DNA of 64,000 bases, from NCBI GenBank assembly GCA_937773775.1, contig CALJVL010000001.1:1-64000 (forward strand), in the 5' to 3' direction. The stretch is from an uncultured Flavobacterium sp. GTDB taxonomy: Bacteria; Bacteroidota; Bacteroidia; Flavobacteriales; Flavobacteriaceae. A program made the translations under genes and the position numbers. The notes under the pieces were generated by a model that made no database searches, was not told the origin of the DNA, and worked only from the letters and a program-made list of their open reading frames with translations. Positions within the stretch are counted from its first letter, which is position 1. Every line of letters starts with the position of its first letter. This document shows, piece after piece, positions 48,855 to 60,034 of the stretch.

Positions 48855-50201
48855 ATGAAGAAATTTATTGAATCATTAAGCAATGTTTGGAAAATTGAGG
48901 AGCTAAAAAATAGAATTCTAATCACGTTAGGACTTCTTTTAGTTTATCGTTTTGGAGCACATGTTACGCTTCCGGGGATCGACGCAACGCAGTTAACTAG
49001 CTTAGCCGGTCAGACTAAAAGCGGTATCGGGTCTATTCTGGATATGTTTACTGGTGGTGCGTTCTCTAAAGCGTCAGTTTTTGCTTTAGGAATAATGCCT
49101 TATATTTCAGCATCTATTGTTGTTCAGCTAATGGGAATTGCTATTCCTTATCTGCAAAAGCTTCAAAGCGATGGTGAAAGTGGTAGAAAAAAGATCAATC
49201 AGATTACACGTTGGTTAACTATTGTTATTACTTTAGTTCAAGGGCCAACTTACATCTATAATCTTTACAGAACTTTACCTAGTAGTGCATTTTTATTAGG
49301 GTTTAATTCGTTTGAATTCTTATTTTCTTCAGTGATTATCTTAGTTACGGGTACAATTTTTGCCATGTGGTTAGGAGAAAAAATAACTGACAAAGGAATT
49401 GGAAATGGTATTTCCTTATTAATAATGGTAGGTATACTTGCTAGGTTTCCACAGGCATTCATACAAGAATTCACAACGAGAGTTACGAATAACAACGGAG
49501 GTCCAATGTTATTGGTCATCGAGATTATTATTTGGCTTTTAGTGATTGTTGCATGTGTTTTGTTAACTATGGCAATTAGAAAGATACCAGTTCAGTACGC
49601 TCGTCGTACTACATCAGGAGATTTTGAACAAGATATGATGGGTGGTAATAGACAGTGGATTCCTTTAAAGCTTAATGCTTCTGGGGTTATGCCTATTATC
49701 TTTGCTCAGGCGATTATGTTCATACCTGCTGCTGTGGCTGGATTATCAAAATCAGATGCATCACAATCTATTGTTGGCGCTTTTAGTAATATGTTTGGGT
49801 TTTGGTATAACCTTGTATTTGCAACTTTAATAGTTGTGTTTACATTCTTTTATACTGCCATTACCGTTCCTACTAATAAGATGTCTGATGATCTTAAGAG
49901 AAGTGGGGGATTTATTCCAGGTATCAGACCAGGTGTAGAAACTTCTGATTTTCTTGATAAAGTGATGTCTTTGATAACTTTCCCAGGATCTTTATTTCTT
50001 GCTTTGATAGCTGTGTTCCCAGCGATTATTGTTAGTCTTATGGATGTTCAACAATCTTGGGCAATGTTTTTTGGGGGTACCTCATTAATAATTATGGTTG
50101 GTGTCGCAATAGATACAATTCAACAAATTAATTCATACTTGTTAAACAAACATTATGATGGTTTAATGAAGAGTGGCAAAAATAGAAAAGCAGTAGCTTA
50201 A
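48855..50201 (+). CDS. secY: Protein translocase subunit SecY
   Basis: SecY is the channel of the Sec export machinery in the inner membrane. The 448-residue protein has ten hydrophobic segments, the plug region [12 protein letters not shown], the pore and gate stretch [22 protein letters not shown], and the cytoplasmic loop PVQYARRTT. Length is normal. It is 4 bases before infA, the usual arrangement in Bacteroidota. Confidence 0.98.
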   Translation: MKKFIESLSNVWKIEELKNRILITLGLLLVYRFGAHVTLPGIDATQLTSLAGQTKSGIGSILDMFTGGAFSKASVFALGIMPYISASIVVQLMGIAIPYLQKLQSDGESGRKKINQITRWLTIVITLVQGPTYIYNLYRTLPSSAFLLGFNSFEFLFSSVIILVTGTIFAMWLGEKITDKGIGNGISLLIMVGILARFPQAFIQEFTTRVTNNNGGPMLLVIEIIIWLLVIVACVLLTMAIRKIPVQYARRTTSGDFEQDMMGGNRQWIPLKLNASGVMPIIFAQAIMFIPAAVAGLSKSDASQSIVGAFSNMFGFWYNLVFATLIVVFTFFYTAITVPTNKMSDDLKRSGGFIPGIRPGVETSDFLDKVMSLITFPGSLFLALIAVFPAIIVSLMDVQQSWAMFFGGTSLIIMVGVAIDTIQQINSYLLNKHYDGLMKSGKNRKAVA

Positions 50202-50205
50202 TTTT

Positions 50206-50421
50206 ATGGCAAAACAATCAGCAATAGAACAAGACGGATCGATAATCGAAGCATTGTCAAATGCAATGTTCCGCGTGGAGTTAGAAAATGGACATATCGT
50301 AATTGCTCATATATCTGGAAAAATGCGTATGCATTATATCAAATTATTACCTGGTGATAAAGTGAAACTAGAAATGAGCCCATATGATTTGTCAAAAGCA
50401 AGAATTACTTATAGATATTAA
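50206..50421 (+). CDS. infA: Translation initiation factor IF-1
   Basis: The 71-residue S1-type OB-fold protein starts [26 protein letters not shown]. It has the conserved [33 protein letters not shown] in parts. It binds the 30S A site during initiation. It lies between secY and rpmJ, as in many bacteria. Confidence 0.98.
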   Translation: MAKQSAIEQDGSIIEALSNAMFRVELENGHIVIAHISGKMRMHYIKLLPGDKVKLEMSPYDLSKARITYRY

Positions 50422-50433
50422 AGGATATTCACA

Positions 50434-50550
50434 ATGAAAGTTAGAGCATCAGTAAAAAAGAGAAGTCCCGAGTGCAAGATTGTGCGTAGGAAAGGGAGAT
50501 TGTACGTTATAAACAAAAAGAATCCTAGATTTAAACAAAGACAAGGATAG
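50434..50550 (+). CDS. rpmJ: 50S ribosomal protein bL36 (zinc-free form)
   Basis: The 38-residue protein [20 protein letters not shown] ends [12 protein letters not shown]. Most L36 proteins carry C-C-C-H zinc ligands. Here only one cysteine remains (residue 14), so it is the zinc-independent type. It lies 12 bases after infA and two before rpsM. Confidence 0.97.
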   Translation: MKVRASVKKRSPECKIVRRKGRLYVINKKNPRFKQRQG

Positions 50551-50552
50551 TT

Positions 50553-50927
50553 ATGGCAAGAATAGCAGGGGTAGATATCCCGAAAAACAAGAGAGGTGTT
50601 ATAGCACTTACCTACATCTTCGGATTAGGAAATAGTAGGGCTATTGAGATTTTAGATAAAGCTCAAGTTAGCCAAGATAAAAAAGTTCAAGACTGGAATG
50701 ATGACGAGATCGGAGCAATTCGTGAAGCTGTGTCAGCATTCAAAATTGAAGGAGAATTACGTTCTGAAGTTTCTTTAAACATCAAGCGTTTAATGGATAT
50801 TGGTTGTTACAGAGGTATCCGTCATAGAACTGGTCTTCCTTTAAGAGGGCAAAGGACTAAGAACAACTCTAGAACAAGAAAAGGTAAAAGAAAAACTGTT
50901 GCGAACAAGAAAAAAGCAACTAAATAA
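50553..50927 (+). CDS. rpsM: 30S ribosomal protein uS13
   Basis: The 124-residue protein [22 protein letters not shown] contains the helix-turn segment [11 protein letters not shown] and [28 protein letters not shown]. The basic C-terminal tail reaches the P-site tRNA. It opens the alpha-type block. Confidence 0.98.
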   Translation: MARIAGVDIPKNKRGVIALTYIFGLGNSRAIEILDKAQVSQDKKVQDWNDDEIGAIREAVSAFKIEGELRSEVSLNIKRLMDIGCYRGIRHRTGLPLRGQRTKNNSRTRKGKRKTVANKKKATK

Positions 50928-50935
50928 TAAGTAAT

Positions 50936-51319
50936 ATGGCTAAAGCAACTGCAAAAAAACGTAAAGTTATCGTTGAATCAACGGGAGAAGCTCATATTTC
51001 TGCTACCTTCAATAACATCATTATTTCTTTGACAAACAAAAAAGGTGAAGTTATTTCTTGGTCTTCAGCTGGTAAAATGGGTTTTAGAGGTTCTAAAAAG
51101 AACACTCCATACGCAGCCCAAATGGCAGCAGAAGATTGTAGTAAAGTAGCTATTGAAGCAGGACTAAAAAAAGTTAAGGTTTATGTTAAAGGACCAGGAA
51201 ACGGACGTGAGTCTGCTATCCGTTCTTTGCATAACGGTGGAATTGAAGTGACTGAGATTATCGATGTTACTCCAATGCCTCACAACGGATGTCGTCCTCC
51301 AAAAAGACGTAGAGTTTAA
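50936..51319 (+). CDS. rpsK: 30S ribosomal protein uS11
   Basis: The 127-residue protein has [21 protein letters not shown] and [22 protein letters not shown], then [18 protein letters not shown] at the end. It forms part of the platform around the mRNA exit site. It is 8 bases after rpsM. A structured gap of 92 bases follows. Confidence 0.98.
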   Translation: MAKATAKKRKVIVESTGEAHISATFNNIIISLTNKKGEVISWSSAGKMGFRGSKKNTPYAAQMAAEDCSKVAIEAGLKKVKVYVKGPGNGRESAIRSLHNGGIEVTEIIDVTPMPHNGCRPPKRRRV

Positions 51320-51324
51320 TAATA

Positions 51325-51411
51325 TATTTAAGTATAACTAGGTAGAATAAACGATTATCGAAGGATATGACCTGAATTCATAGTCTCTACCTTAATTTAA
51401 TTTTTTAAGAA
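51325..51411 (+). promoter_or_regulatory. Candidate S4 leader (rpsK-rpsD gap)
   Basis: An outer stem AGGTAGA (51340-51346) with TCTACCT (51386-51392) encloses CGAT/ATCG and TATGA/TCATA (51366-51382) hairpins. S4 regulates its own mRNA in E. coli and B. subtilis, and leaders upstream of rpsD have been proposed in several phyla. Whether this structure matches a known one could not be checked here. Confidence 0.5.
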
Positions 51412-52017
51412 ATGGCAAGATATACTGGTCCAAAAACAAGAATTGCTCGTAAATTTGGCGAAGCAATATTCGGAGATGATAAAGCTTTCGAAAGAAGAAG
51501 TTACCCACCTGGACAACACGGGATGGCTAAAAAAAGAGGAAAAAAGTCTGAATATGCTATCCAGTTAATGGAAAAGCAAAAAGCTAAATATTCTTATGGA
51601 ATTTTAGAAAAACAATTCAGGGGCTTATTCAAAAAGGCATCAGCCACTAAAGGTGTTACTGGTGAGGTTCTTTTACAATTGTGTGAAGCAAGATTGGATA
51701 ATGTAGTGTTTAGAATGGGTATTGCTCCTTCTAGAAGAGGTGCTAGACAATTGGTTTCTCATAGACACGTTACCGTTAACGGTGATGTTGTAAATATCGC
51801 TTCTTACCACCTTAAACCTGGTGACAAGGTTGCTGTTCGTGAAAAATCTAAATCTTTAGAGGCTATCGAACGTTCTTTATCTAATTCAAGTCAAGTTTAT
51901 GAATGGATTACATGGAATAATGACGTTAAAGAAGGTACTTTTGTTTCTGTACCAGCTAGGCTTCAAATCCCAGAAAACATTAAAGAACAATTAATCGTAG
52001 AGTTGTACAACAAATAA
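51412..52017 (+). CDS. rpsD: 30S ribosomal protein uS4
   Basis: The 201-residue protein [21 protein letters not shown] has the S4 RNA-binding domain with [24 protein letters not shown] (about residues 87-110) and [17 protein letters not shown]. It initiates 30S assembly. The zinc-binding N-terminal cysteines of some S4 proteins are absent. It follows a structured gap. Confidence 0.98.
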   Translation: MARYTGPKTRIARKFGEAIFGDDKAFERRSYPPGQHGMAKKRGKKSEYAIQLMEKQKAKYSYGILEKQFRGLFKKASATKGVTGEVLLQLCEARLDNVVFRMGIAPSRRGARQLVSHRHVTVNGDVVNIASYHLKPGDKVAVREKSKSLEAIERSLSNSSQVYEWITWNNDVKEGTFVSVPARLQIPENIKEQLIVELYNK

Positions 52018-52037
52018 TAATTGACTTAGTCGAAATT

Positions 52038-53030
52038 ATGGCAATATTTAATTTTCAGAAGCCCGATAAAGTTATCATGATCGATTCAACCGATTTTGAA
52101 GGTAAGTTTGAATTCAGACCTTTAGAACCAGGATACGGATTGACCGTTGGTAATGCACTTAGAAGAGTTTTGCTTTCAGCATTAGAAGGTTATGCAATTA
52201 CATCTGTTCGCATAGAAGGTGTAGATCATGAGTTTTCTACTATCTCAGGAGTTGTTGAAGACGTTACCGAAATCATTCTTAATCTAAAACAAGTACGTTT
52301 CAAGCGTCAAATTGAAGATATAGATAATGAAGCAGTTACTATTTCTGTTTCAGGTAAGGACCAATTGACAGCTGGTGATTTTCAAAAATTTATTTCAGGT
52401 TTCCAAGTTTTGAATCCAGAACTTGTTATCTGTAATCTAGATCCAAAAATCAAACTGAACTTCGATTTAACAATCGAAAAAGGTAGAGGATATGTTCCTG
52501 CTGAAGAGAACAAAAAACAGAATGCTGCAATTGGAACCATATTTACAGATTCAATTTTTACTCCTGTAAAAAATGTAAAATATGCAATTGAGAACTTCCG
52601 TGTAGAGCAAAAAACTGATTATGAAAAATTAGTTTTTGAAATAAAAACTGATGGATCCATAAATCCTAAAGATGCCCTTACTGAAGCTGCCAAAGTTTTA
52701 ATTCACCATTTCATGTTGTTCTCTGACGAAAGAATTACACTCGAGGCTGATGAAATCGCACAAACAGAATCGTATGATGAGGAATCATTGCATATGAGAC
52801 AATTGCTTAAAACTAAGCTTGTTGATATGGACTTGTCTGTAAGAGCATTAAATTGTTTGAAAGCGGCGGAAGTTGATACACTTGGTGATTTAGTATCGTT
52901 CAATAAAAATGACTTAATGAAATTCCGTAATTTTGGAAAGAAATCTTTAACTGAGCTAGATGAACTAGTGGCAATTAAAAATTTAAACTTCGGAATGGAT
53001 TTAGCAAAATACAAATTAGATAAAGAATAA
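52038..53030 (+). CDS. rpoA: RNA polymerase alpha subunit
   Basis: The 330-residue protein has the N-terminal dimerisation domain (about 20-230, with [23 protein letters not shown]) and a C-terminal DNA- and activator-binding domain (about 250-325, with [20 protein letters not shown]). It scaffolds the polymerase core. It is 20 bases after rpsD and 62 bases before rplQ. Confidence 0.98.
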   Translation: MAIFNFQKPDKVIMIDSTDFEGKFEFRPLEPGYGLTVGNALRRVLLSALEGYAITSVRIEGVDHEFSTISGVVEDVTEIILNLKQVRFKRQIEDIDNEAVTISVSGKDQLTAGDFQKFISGFQVLNPELVICNLDPKIKLNFDLTIEKGRGYVPAEENKKQNAAIGTIFTDSIFTPVKNVKYAIENFRVEQKTDYEKLVFEIKTDGSINPKDALTEAAKVLIHHFMLFSDERITLEADEIAQTESYDEESLHMRQLLKTKLVDMDLSVRALNCLKAAEVDTLGDLVSFNKNDLMKFRNFGKKSLTELDELVAIKNLNFGMDLAKYKLDKE

Positions 53031-53092
53031 TTTACTTCATATTTTGCTCTCCATAGTGGATTGTAGCAAGATGAAGTTAAAATAAATTGGTC

Positions 53093-53581
53093 ATGAGACA
53101 CGGAAAAAAATTCAATCACCTTAGCAGACAGACTGCGCATAGAAAATCGATGTTAGCTAATATGGCTTGTTCTCTTATTGAGCACAAGCGTATTAACACT
53201 ACTGTTGCAAAGGCCAAAGCGCTTAAACAATTCGTTGAGCCTTTAATAACAAAATCAAAAACTGATACGACTCACAATCGTCGAATTTGTTTCGCTTACT
53301 TACGTAGCAAATATGCGGTAACTGATTTGTTCAGAGACGTAGCTGCTAAAGTTGGTGACCGTCCAGGTGGATATACTCGTATCATTAAAGTTGGAAATCG
53401 TTTAGGAGATAATGCTGATATGGCAATGATCGAGCTTGTAGATTTCAATGAGCTTTACAATGGTGGTAAAAAAGAAGTTAAAAAAGCAAAAAGCCGTCGT
53501 GGTGGAAAGGCAAAGAAAGCAGATGAGGCGACTGAAGCTCCAGCTACTGAAACCGAACCAACTACTGACGCAGCTGAATAG
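53093..53581 (+). CDS. rplQ: 50S ribosomal protein bL17 (extended)
   Basis: The 162-residue protein starts [21 protein letters not shown]. The TTG at 53087, two codons upstream, is not preferred. The family core of about 120 residues ends near FNELYNG. The remaining 37 or so residues are a Lys/Arg patch followed by an Ala/Glu/Thr-rich tail ([19 protein letters not shown]). Similar tails are known in Bacteroidota L17. It is the last gene of the superoperon. Confidence 0.97.
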   Translation: MRHGKKFNHLSRQTAHRKSMLANMACSLIEHKRINTTVAKAKALKQFVEPLITKSKTDTTHNRRICFAYLRSKYAVTDLFRDVAAKVGDRPGGYTRIIKVGNRLGDNADMAMIELVDFNELYNGGKKEVKKAKSRRGGKAKKADEATEAPATETEPTTDAAE

Positions 53582-53609
53582 TTATGAAAGTAATCATTCA
53601 ATAAAAATT

Positions 53610-53645
53610 AAGGATAAACTATTTATAGGTTATCCTTTTTTTTTG
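53610..53645 (+). terminator. Terminator of the ribosomal superoperon
   Basis: AAGGATAAACTA (53610-53621) pairs with TAGGTTATCCTT (53626-53637, one mismatch), followed by a run of T at 53636-53644. It lies 29 bases after the rplQ stop. The rest of the 332-base gap to carA holds the carA promoter and nothing else recognised. Confidence 0.85.
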
Positions 53646-53806
53646 TTTATTTTTTTGCAAAGGAATTGGCAGCTTTTTTCGGTAGCTTTTCTGCTTTTCG
53701 TAATACGGTTATATTTGTAAAGATTGGAGTAGAATTATGGCTGACGAATTTTCGTTATGATAAGGGCTAGCGTTATTCGGTTCATTTTTATAATAAATTT
53801 CAAAAG

Positions 53807-53838
53807 TTTGTTTCCATTGCATTAAAGAATTAAATTTG
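53807..53838 (+). promoter_or_regulatory. Promoter of carA
   Basis: TTTG (53807-53810), a 20-base spacer and TAAATTTG (53831-53838) match the Bacteroidota consensus well. It predicts a leader of about 70 bases before carA. Confidence 0.85.
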
Positions 53839-53913
53839 CATAATATTTAACTACATATGAAGCGAACTTTGCAAGTTTCAAGAGGCTTTTAAAATATAAA
53901 TTGAAATCATCGA

Positions 53914-55014
53914 ATGAAATATACTACAAGACAAAGTGCCATACTCTTATTAAGTGATGGAACTATTTTTCATGGAAAGTCCATAGGAATCAGCGGAACT
54001 ACTTTTGGCGAAGTTTGTTTCAATACAGGAATGACAGGTTATCAGGAAATTTTTACTGATCCTTCTTATTTCGGACAGATCATAGTTGCTACTAATGCAC
54101 ATATTGGAAATTATGGTGTTAATGAAAAAGAAGTGGAGTCCTCAAGTATAAAAATCTCTGGGTTAGTTTGTAAAAATTTTAGTTTCAATTATTCACGTGC
54201 AGATGCGTCAGGAAGTTTAGAGGATTACTTTATTAAAGAGAACTTAATTTGCATTTCTGATGTAGATACCAGAGCCTTGGTTAGTTATATAAGGGATAAT
54301 GGTGCTATGAATGCCGTGATTTGTACGGATGGTTCTTCGGTTGAAGAATTAAAAGCTGCGCTGGCCAATGTACCGGATATGAAAGGTCTGGAGTTGGCGT
54401 CAAAAGTTTCTACCAAGGAGGCGTATTTTCATGGAGACTCGGACGCAACATATAAGATTGCTGCCTTGGATTTAGGGATCAAAACAAATATCTTGCGTAA
54501 TCTTGCAAAGAGAGATTGTTATATCAAAGTGTTTCCCTTCGATTCATCTTATGAGGATCTGAAGTCATTTAATCCAAACGGTTATTTCTTGTCGAATGGG
54601 CCAGGTGATCCTGAGCCGTTATCAAGTGCGATTCAGTTGGCGAAGGAAGTGATAGAAGATGACAAACCATTGTTTGGTATTTGTTTGGGACACCAGGTGA
54701 TTGGTTTGGCAAACGGGGTTTCGACTTATAAAATGTTTAATGGACACAGGGGAATAAACCATCCTGTAAAAAACCTCATTACTGGAAAGGGAGAAATCAC
54801 TTCTCAAAATCATGGTTTTGCCGTAAACAAGGAAGAGTTAGACAGTAATGCAGACTTAGAGATAACACATCTTCATCTTAACGATGGAACTGTTGCTGGT
54901 ATGCGTATGAAAAATAAAAATTGTTTCTCTGTACAATATCATCCAGAAGCAAGTCCTGGACCTCATGATTCGGCTTACTTATTTGATCAATTTATTGAAA
55001 ATTTAAAAGGATAA
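53914..55014 (+). CDS. carA: Carbamoyl phosphate synthase, small subunit
   Basis: CarA releases ammonia from glutamine for carbamoyl phosphate synthesis (arginine and pyrimidine routes). The 366-residue protein has the N-terminal CPSase domain with FGEVCFNTGMTGYQEIFTDPSY and a class I glutamine amidotransferase domain. The catalytic cysteine is in GICLGHQ (about residues 251-257), and the His/Glu pair in QYHPEASPGPHD. carB is not adjacent. It has its own promoter and terminator. Confidence 0.97.
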   Translation: MKYTTRQSAILLLSDGTIFHGKSIGISGTTFGEVCFNTGMTGYQEIFTDPSYFGQIIVATNAHIGNYGVNEKEVESSSIKISGLVCKNFSFNYSRADASGSLEDYFIKENLICISDVDTRALVSYIRDNGAMNAVICTDGSSVEELKAALANVPDMKGLELASKVSTKEAYFHGDSDATYKIAALDLGIKTNILRNLAKRDCYIKVFPFDSSYEDLKSFNPNGYFLSNGPGDPEPLSSAIQLAKEVIEDDKPLFGICLGHQVIGLANGVSTYKMFNGHRGINHPVKNLITGKGEITSQNHGFAVNKEELDSNADLEITHLHLNDGTVAGMRMKNKNCFSVQYHPEASPGPHDSAYLFDQFIENLKG

Positions 55015-55062
55015 ATATAATTGTGCTGTCGCTTTAAAAGATAGTATATGATAAAACGGGGG

Positions 55063-55096
55063 GTCTGATTTTTTAATAAAGTCAGACTTTTTTTTT
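55063..55096 (+). terminator. Terminator of carA
   Basis: GTCTGA (55063-55068) pairs with TCAGAC (55082-55087) around an AT-rich loop that can extend the stem, followed by a run of T. It lies 48 bases after the stop. Confidence 0.8.
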
Positions 55097-55268
55097 ATTC
55101 AATCTCGGTTTGTTAAACTTTAAATGATTAGGTTTCTCGGCTTTGAAAGCCGCCCGGGCTATTATGCAGTTTATGCAATTGATTGTTCAATTTATTTGAA
55201 AGCATCATATTTTTTTGTTGAATTCATAGGGACATAATTTCCAGATCTTTCGTGTTTTGGATTATAGA

Positions 55269-55970
55269 TTAATCCAATTGTTCGTTGAGGAATATATTAC
55301 TAAAGGTTTTGTTCTTCTCTAATATTATGTAGTAGTAATAATCTAATTTGACCATTGCTGGGAATGTAAAAATTGTTTTCCCGTTTCCCTTCACTGATTC
55401 GGTCAGTTTTATTTTTCTCATGCGAGACCGCAAGTCCTTTCCGCCGGCGGCACTATCTTTCTGGTAGCCAAAACCTATTGTAACTACTCCGTAAGTTGCG
55501 TTTTTCTCTCTCAGCAGTTGTCCTACGCTTATCAGTCCTTCTGACACGATGGCTTGGCTATTATATTGGCGTTTGGTGTATTATGTTTGCAAATGATTAA
55601 CTTCTTATCGTTATCATGATTTTTTCAGTCAACTTCCTATTGTGGAGACCATTTGTTCATCATTTTTATTCTAGGAGGCTGAGCCTCTTTTTATCATAGC
55701 TCTATAGTACTTTTCTGCATTTCTGGCCGCATATGAATTTTGCTCTCTAAGTATAGTATTCATTTGTACCTTGATACTCTTCGTCAAGTAGTACATATTT
55801 TGCCTCTCTTATATAGCCCAGTAAGGGGTCTAGGTCTTCTAGATTTTCCAAAGGGGAGAAATGATGCTTCAACAAGTAAGTAATTTGAATTGATTTTTCA
55901 GTGTCCGTTTTATCAGCGCCCCGTTCTCATTTAATTTTTTGTCAAAACTATATTCTATAACCAATGTGGA
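55269..55970 (-). pseudogene. Decayed erythromycin-esterase-like gene
   Basis: Read on the minus strand from about 55970 down, HHFSPLENLEDLDPLLGYIREAK (split over two windows) and YVLLDEEYQGTNEYYT match the start of erythromycin-esterase-type hydrolases. The usual next residue, Trp, is a stop (TGG to TAG). About 200 residues are then missing, and the match resumes with NAEKYYRAMIKRGSAS, a second TAG where Trp is expected, and NKNDEQMVST. The remaining open frame (55269-55547) contains VGQLLREKNATYGVVTIGFGYQKDSAAG, the family's C-terminal region. Stops, frameshifts and a large deletion show real decay, so it gives no resistance. The flanking intergenic DNA (55097-55268 and 55971-56222) shows nothing further. 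Confidence 0.8.
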
Positions 55971-56222
55971 ATTGCCTTAGTTTAGACAAATTTTTACTGA
56001 AATATTAGTGATATTATACTCGTGTTCGCCTAAGAAAATAGATATGGCTTAGCTAAGTAGTTTTAAATCATTCTTGTAATTTTAAACTGATTTTTTGACG
56101 AAAAGCAAAAAATGTGGTGTCATTTTATTAGAAATGTGCTAATTATTTGATTTGAAAAAATAATTATAACGTTATCGTTAATAACATTCATTATTTTCAT
56201 AATATCATTTCAAAAGATAGGA

Positions 56223-56230
56223 TATATTTG
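56223..56230 (+). promoter_or_regulatory. Candidate -7 box for eno
   Basis: TATATTTG matches TAnnTTTG and lies 27 bases before the eno start. The -33 region has only TTTC rather than TTTG. Confidence 0.6.
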
Positions 56231-56251
56231 TATAATTAAAATTTTAAATAA

Positions 56252-57550
<1,299 letters not shown>

Positions 57551-57574
57551 CACTTCAATTTTATAGTTTAAGAG

Positions 57575-57604
57575 GCCATTCGTGTTAAACGAATGGCTTT
57601 TTTA
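57575..57604 (+). terminator. Terminator of eno
   Basis: A perfect 9-bp stem, GCCATTCGT (57575-57583) with ACGAATGGC (57589-57597), is followed by a T run (57598-57603). It lies 25 bases after the eno stop. Confidence 0.93.
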
Positions 57605-57658
57605 TTGAATTTAACAATAACAGTGACAATTTCTCTTTTTAATTCATGTTATTATTCT

Positions 57659-57666
57659 TAGATTTG
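57659..57666 (+). promoter_or_regulatory. Candidate -7 box for gltA
   Basis: TAGATTTG fits TAnnTTTG. It lies 39 bases before the gltA start. No TTG is found at the -33 position (TTTTT instead). Confidence 0.55.
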
Positions 57667-57704
57667 GTAGATTATTAAATATAAAGATTTATTTTCAAAG
57701 TATT

Positions 57705-58982
57705 ATGTCAAAAACAGCTACAATAGAGATTGATGGTAAGAAATATGAGTTTCCGATAATTGAAGGAAGTGAAAACGAAGAAGCTATCGATATTAAAAAA
57801 TTAAGAGAATTAACTGGGATAATCACTCTTGACCCAGGGTATAAAAATTCAGGTTCTTGTACGAGTAAAATTACGTTTTTGGACGGGGAACTTGGGATTC
57901 TGCGTTATCGAGGATATTCAATTGAAGATTTAGCGGAGAAAGCTAATTTTTTAGAAACTTCATATCTTTTAGTTTTTGGAGAGTTACCAACTGCAGATCA
58001 GTTGCAACAATTTGAAAATGACATTAGAAAACATACTTTAGTCAATGAAGAAATGAAAGGCATTATTGATGGTTTTCCTAAAACAGCGCACCCTATGGGC
58101 GTTTTAGCAGCATTGACAAGTGCTTTAACAGCATTTAACCCTAAATCGGTAAATGTTGACAATGAAAAAGAAATGTATCAGGCAGTTTGTAAGACTATGG
58201 GGAAATTCTTGGTTATTGCAACTTGGACATATCGAAAAAGTATGGGCTATCCTTTGAACTATTACGATAACACAAAAGGCTATGTCGAAAACTTCATGGA
58301 ATTAATGTTTAAATTACCAACGGAGCCTTATAAAGCAAGTCCAATAGTAATTGAAGCTTTGGAGAAACTATTTATTCTCCATGCTGACCATGAGCAAAAC
58401 TGCTCTACGTCAACCGTGAGAATGGTAGGTTCTTCTCACGCGGGATTATTTGCATCTATATCTGCAGGAGTTTCTGCACTTTGGGGGCCTCTACATGGCG
58501 GTGCTAACCAGGCTGTTCTAGAAATGCTAGAAGAAATTCACAAAAATGGAGGCGATACAGATGCATATCTAGCCAAAGCCAAAGATAAAAATGATCCATT
58601 CCGTTTAATGGGATTTGGACATAGAGTTTACAAAAGTTTTGATCCAAGAGCGCAAATCATAAAAAAAGCGGCAGATGAGGTTTTAGCAACTTTAGGAGTA
58701 GATGATCCTATTTTGGCCATAGCCAAAAAATTAGAGGTCGCGGCCTTAGAAGATGAGTATTTCAAATCAAGAGATTTGTATCCAAATGTAGATTTCTATT
58801 CTGGGATCATTTATAGAGCATTAGGTATTCCAACTGATATGTTTACTGTAATGTTTGCTATAGGTCGGTTACCAGGTTGGATTGCGCAATGGAAAGAGAT
58901 GCGAGAAAACAAAGAACCAATTGGAAGACCAAGACAGATATATACAGGTGCTGCCTTAAGGGATTTTAAGAAACCTCAATAA
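57705..58982 (+). CDS. gltA: Citrate synthase
   Basis: This enzyme condenses acetyl-CoA with oxaloacetate to start the TCA cycle. The 425-residue protein has the N-terminal small domain of the hexameric Gram-negative type (TATIEIDGKKYEFPIIEGSENE, not an acidic-start archaeal type). Catalytic residues lie in LHADHEQNCSTSTVRMVGSS (first His), GPLHGGANQAVLEML and FGHRVYKSFDPRAQ, with the catalytic Asp near VDFYSGI. It is followed by a terminator, then two pentein-fold hydrolase genes. Confidence 0.97.
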   Translation: MSKTATIEIDGKKYEFPIIEGSENEEAIDIKKLRELTGIITLDPGYKNSGSCTSKITFLDGELGILRYRGYSIEDLAEKANFLETSYLLVFGELPTADQLQQFENDIRKHTLVNEEMKGIIDGFPKTAHPMGVLAALTSALTAFNPKSVNVDNEKEMYQAVCKTMGKFLVIATWTYRKSMGYPLNYYDNTKGYVENFMELMFKLPTEPYKASPIVIEALEKLFILHADHEQNCSTSTVRMVGSSHAGLFASISAGVSALWGPLHGGANQAVLEMLEEIHKNGGDTDAYLAKAKDKNDPFRLMGFGHRVYKSFDPRAQIIKKAADEVLATLGVDDPILAIAKKLEVAALEDEYFKSRDLYPNVDFYSGIIYRALGIPTDMFTVMFAIGRLPGWIAQWKEMRENKEPIGRPRQIYTGAALRDFKKPQ

Positions 58983-58995
58983 AAAACGAATTGGA

Positions 58996-59025
58996 AAGCT
59001 TCACTAACTAGTGAGGCTTTTTTTA
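58996..59025 (+). terminator. Terminator of gltA
   Basis: AAGCTTCACTA with TAGTGAGGCTT form a stem with one mismatch (58996-59019), followed by a T run. It lies 13 bases after the gltA stop. Confidence 0.85.
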
Positions 59026-59051
59026 TCTTAGTTCAAAAAACCAAAAAATAT

Positions 59052-59966
59052 ATGCTAGAATTAAAAGTAAATAATGAGACTTCAAGGTTGCGAGCGGTAG
59101 TGTTAGGTACTGCGGTTAATAATGGACCAACCCCTTCTATTGATGCGGCATATGATCCAAAGTCGCTTGAGCATATTTTAGCTGGAACATATCCTTTAGA
59201 AAAAGACATGGTCATTGAGATGGAAGCGCTTAATAAAGTGTTCCAGAAATATGATGTAACTGTTTTTCGTCCTGAGTTAATTGAAAATTATAATCAAATA
59301 TTCACTAGAGATATAGGGTTTGTCATCGATGACGTCTTTATTAAATCTAATATTTTACCGGAACGGGAAGGGGAGTTAGATGCAATTCAACATGTGATAG
59401 ATAAAATAGACCCTAAGAAAGTGGTGCGCCCTCCTGAGGAAGCGCATATAGAGGGTGGAGATGTGATGCTTTGGGACGACCATATATTTGTAGGTACTTA
59501 TAAAGGAAGTGATTATGCGTCCTATATTACGGCTAGAACAAATGCAGAAGGAGTTCAGTTTATCAAAGATTTATTTCCAAATAAAATTGTAAAAGAATTT
59601 GATTTGGTTAAATCTAAAATAGAGGCTAGGGATAATGCCTTACATCTGGATTGCTGTTTCCAACCTGTAGGTGTAAATAAGGGAATTATATATAAAAGTG
59701 GTTTTCGTGAAGAAGCGGACTATATGTATTTAGTAAACCTTTTTGGGAAAGAAAATTTATTCCACATCACGAGGGAGGAAATGTATAAAATGAATTCAAA
59801 TATTTTCTCTATTGATTCCAATGTGGTAGTTTCTGAGAAAAATTTTACTAGATTGAATAATTGGTTTAGAGCCAATGGTTTCGTAGTAGAGGAAATTCCT
59901 TATGCCGAGATTTCCAAGCAAGAAGGTTTATTGAGATGTTCCACTTTACCGCTGATTAGGGATTAA
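59052..59966 (+). CDS. Amidinotransferase/DDAH-like pentein hydrolase
   Basis: The 304-residue protein belongs to the guanidino-group-modifying (pentein) superfamily, which includes arginine deiminase and dimethylargininase. Supporting motifs are FTRDIGFVIDD near residue 80, EEAHIEGGDVMLW (substrate-binding acidic residues near 128-140), the catalytic His in NALHLDCCF near 197, and the catalytic Cys in LLRCSTLPL near 298. The exact substrate (dimethylarginine, arginine or another guanidino compound) cannot be decided from sequence. It sits between gltA and a second pentein enzyme. Confidence 0.82.
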   Translation: MLELKVNNETSRLRAVVLGTAVNNGPTPSIDAAYDPKSLEHILAGTYPLEKDMVIEMEALNKVFQKYDVTVFRPELIENYNQIFTRDIGFVIDDVFIKSNILPEREGELDAIQHVIDKIDPKKVVRPPEEAHIEGGDVMLWDDHIFVGTYKGSDYASYITARTNAEGVQFIKDLFPNKIVKEFDLVKSKIEARDNALHLDCCFQPVGVNKGIIYKSGFREEADYMYLVNLFGKENLFHITREEMYKMNSNIFSIDSNVVVSEKNFTRLNNWFRANGFVVEEIPYAEISKQEGLLRCSTLPLIRD

Positions 59967-60034
59967 TTTTATAGGACAGTAAAGGGGGCTGCAGTGATTA
60001 TCTACAGCGAAAATAAATAAAACAAAATACAAAA

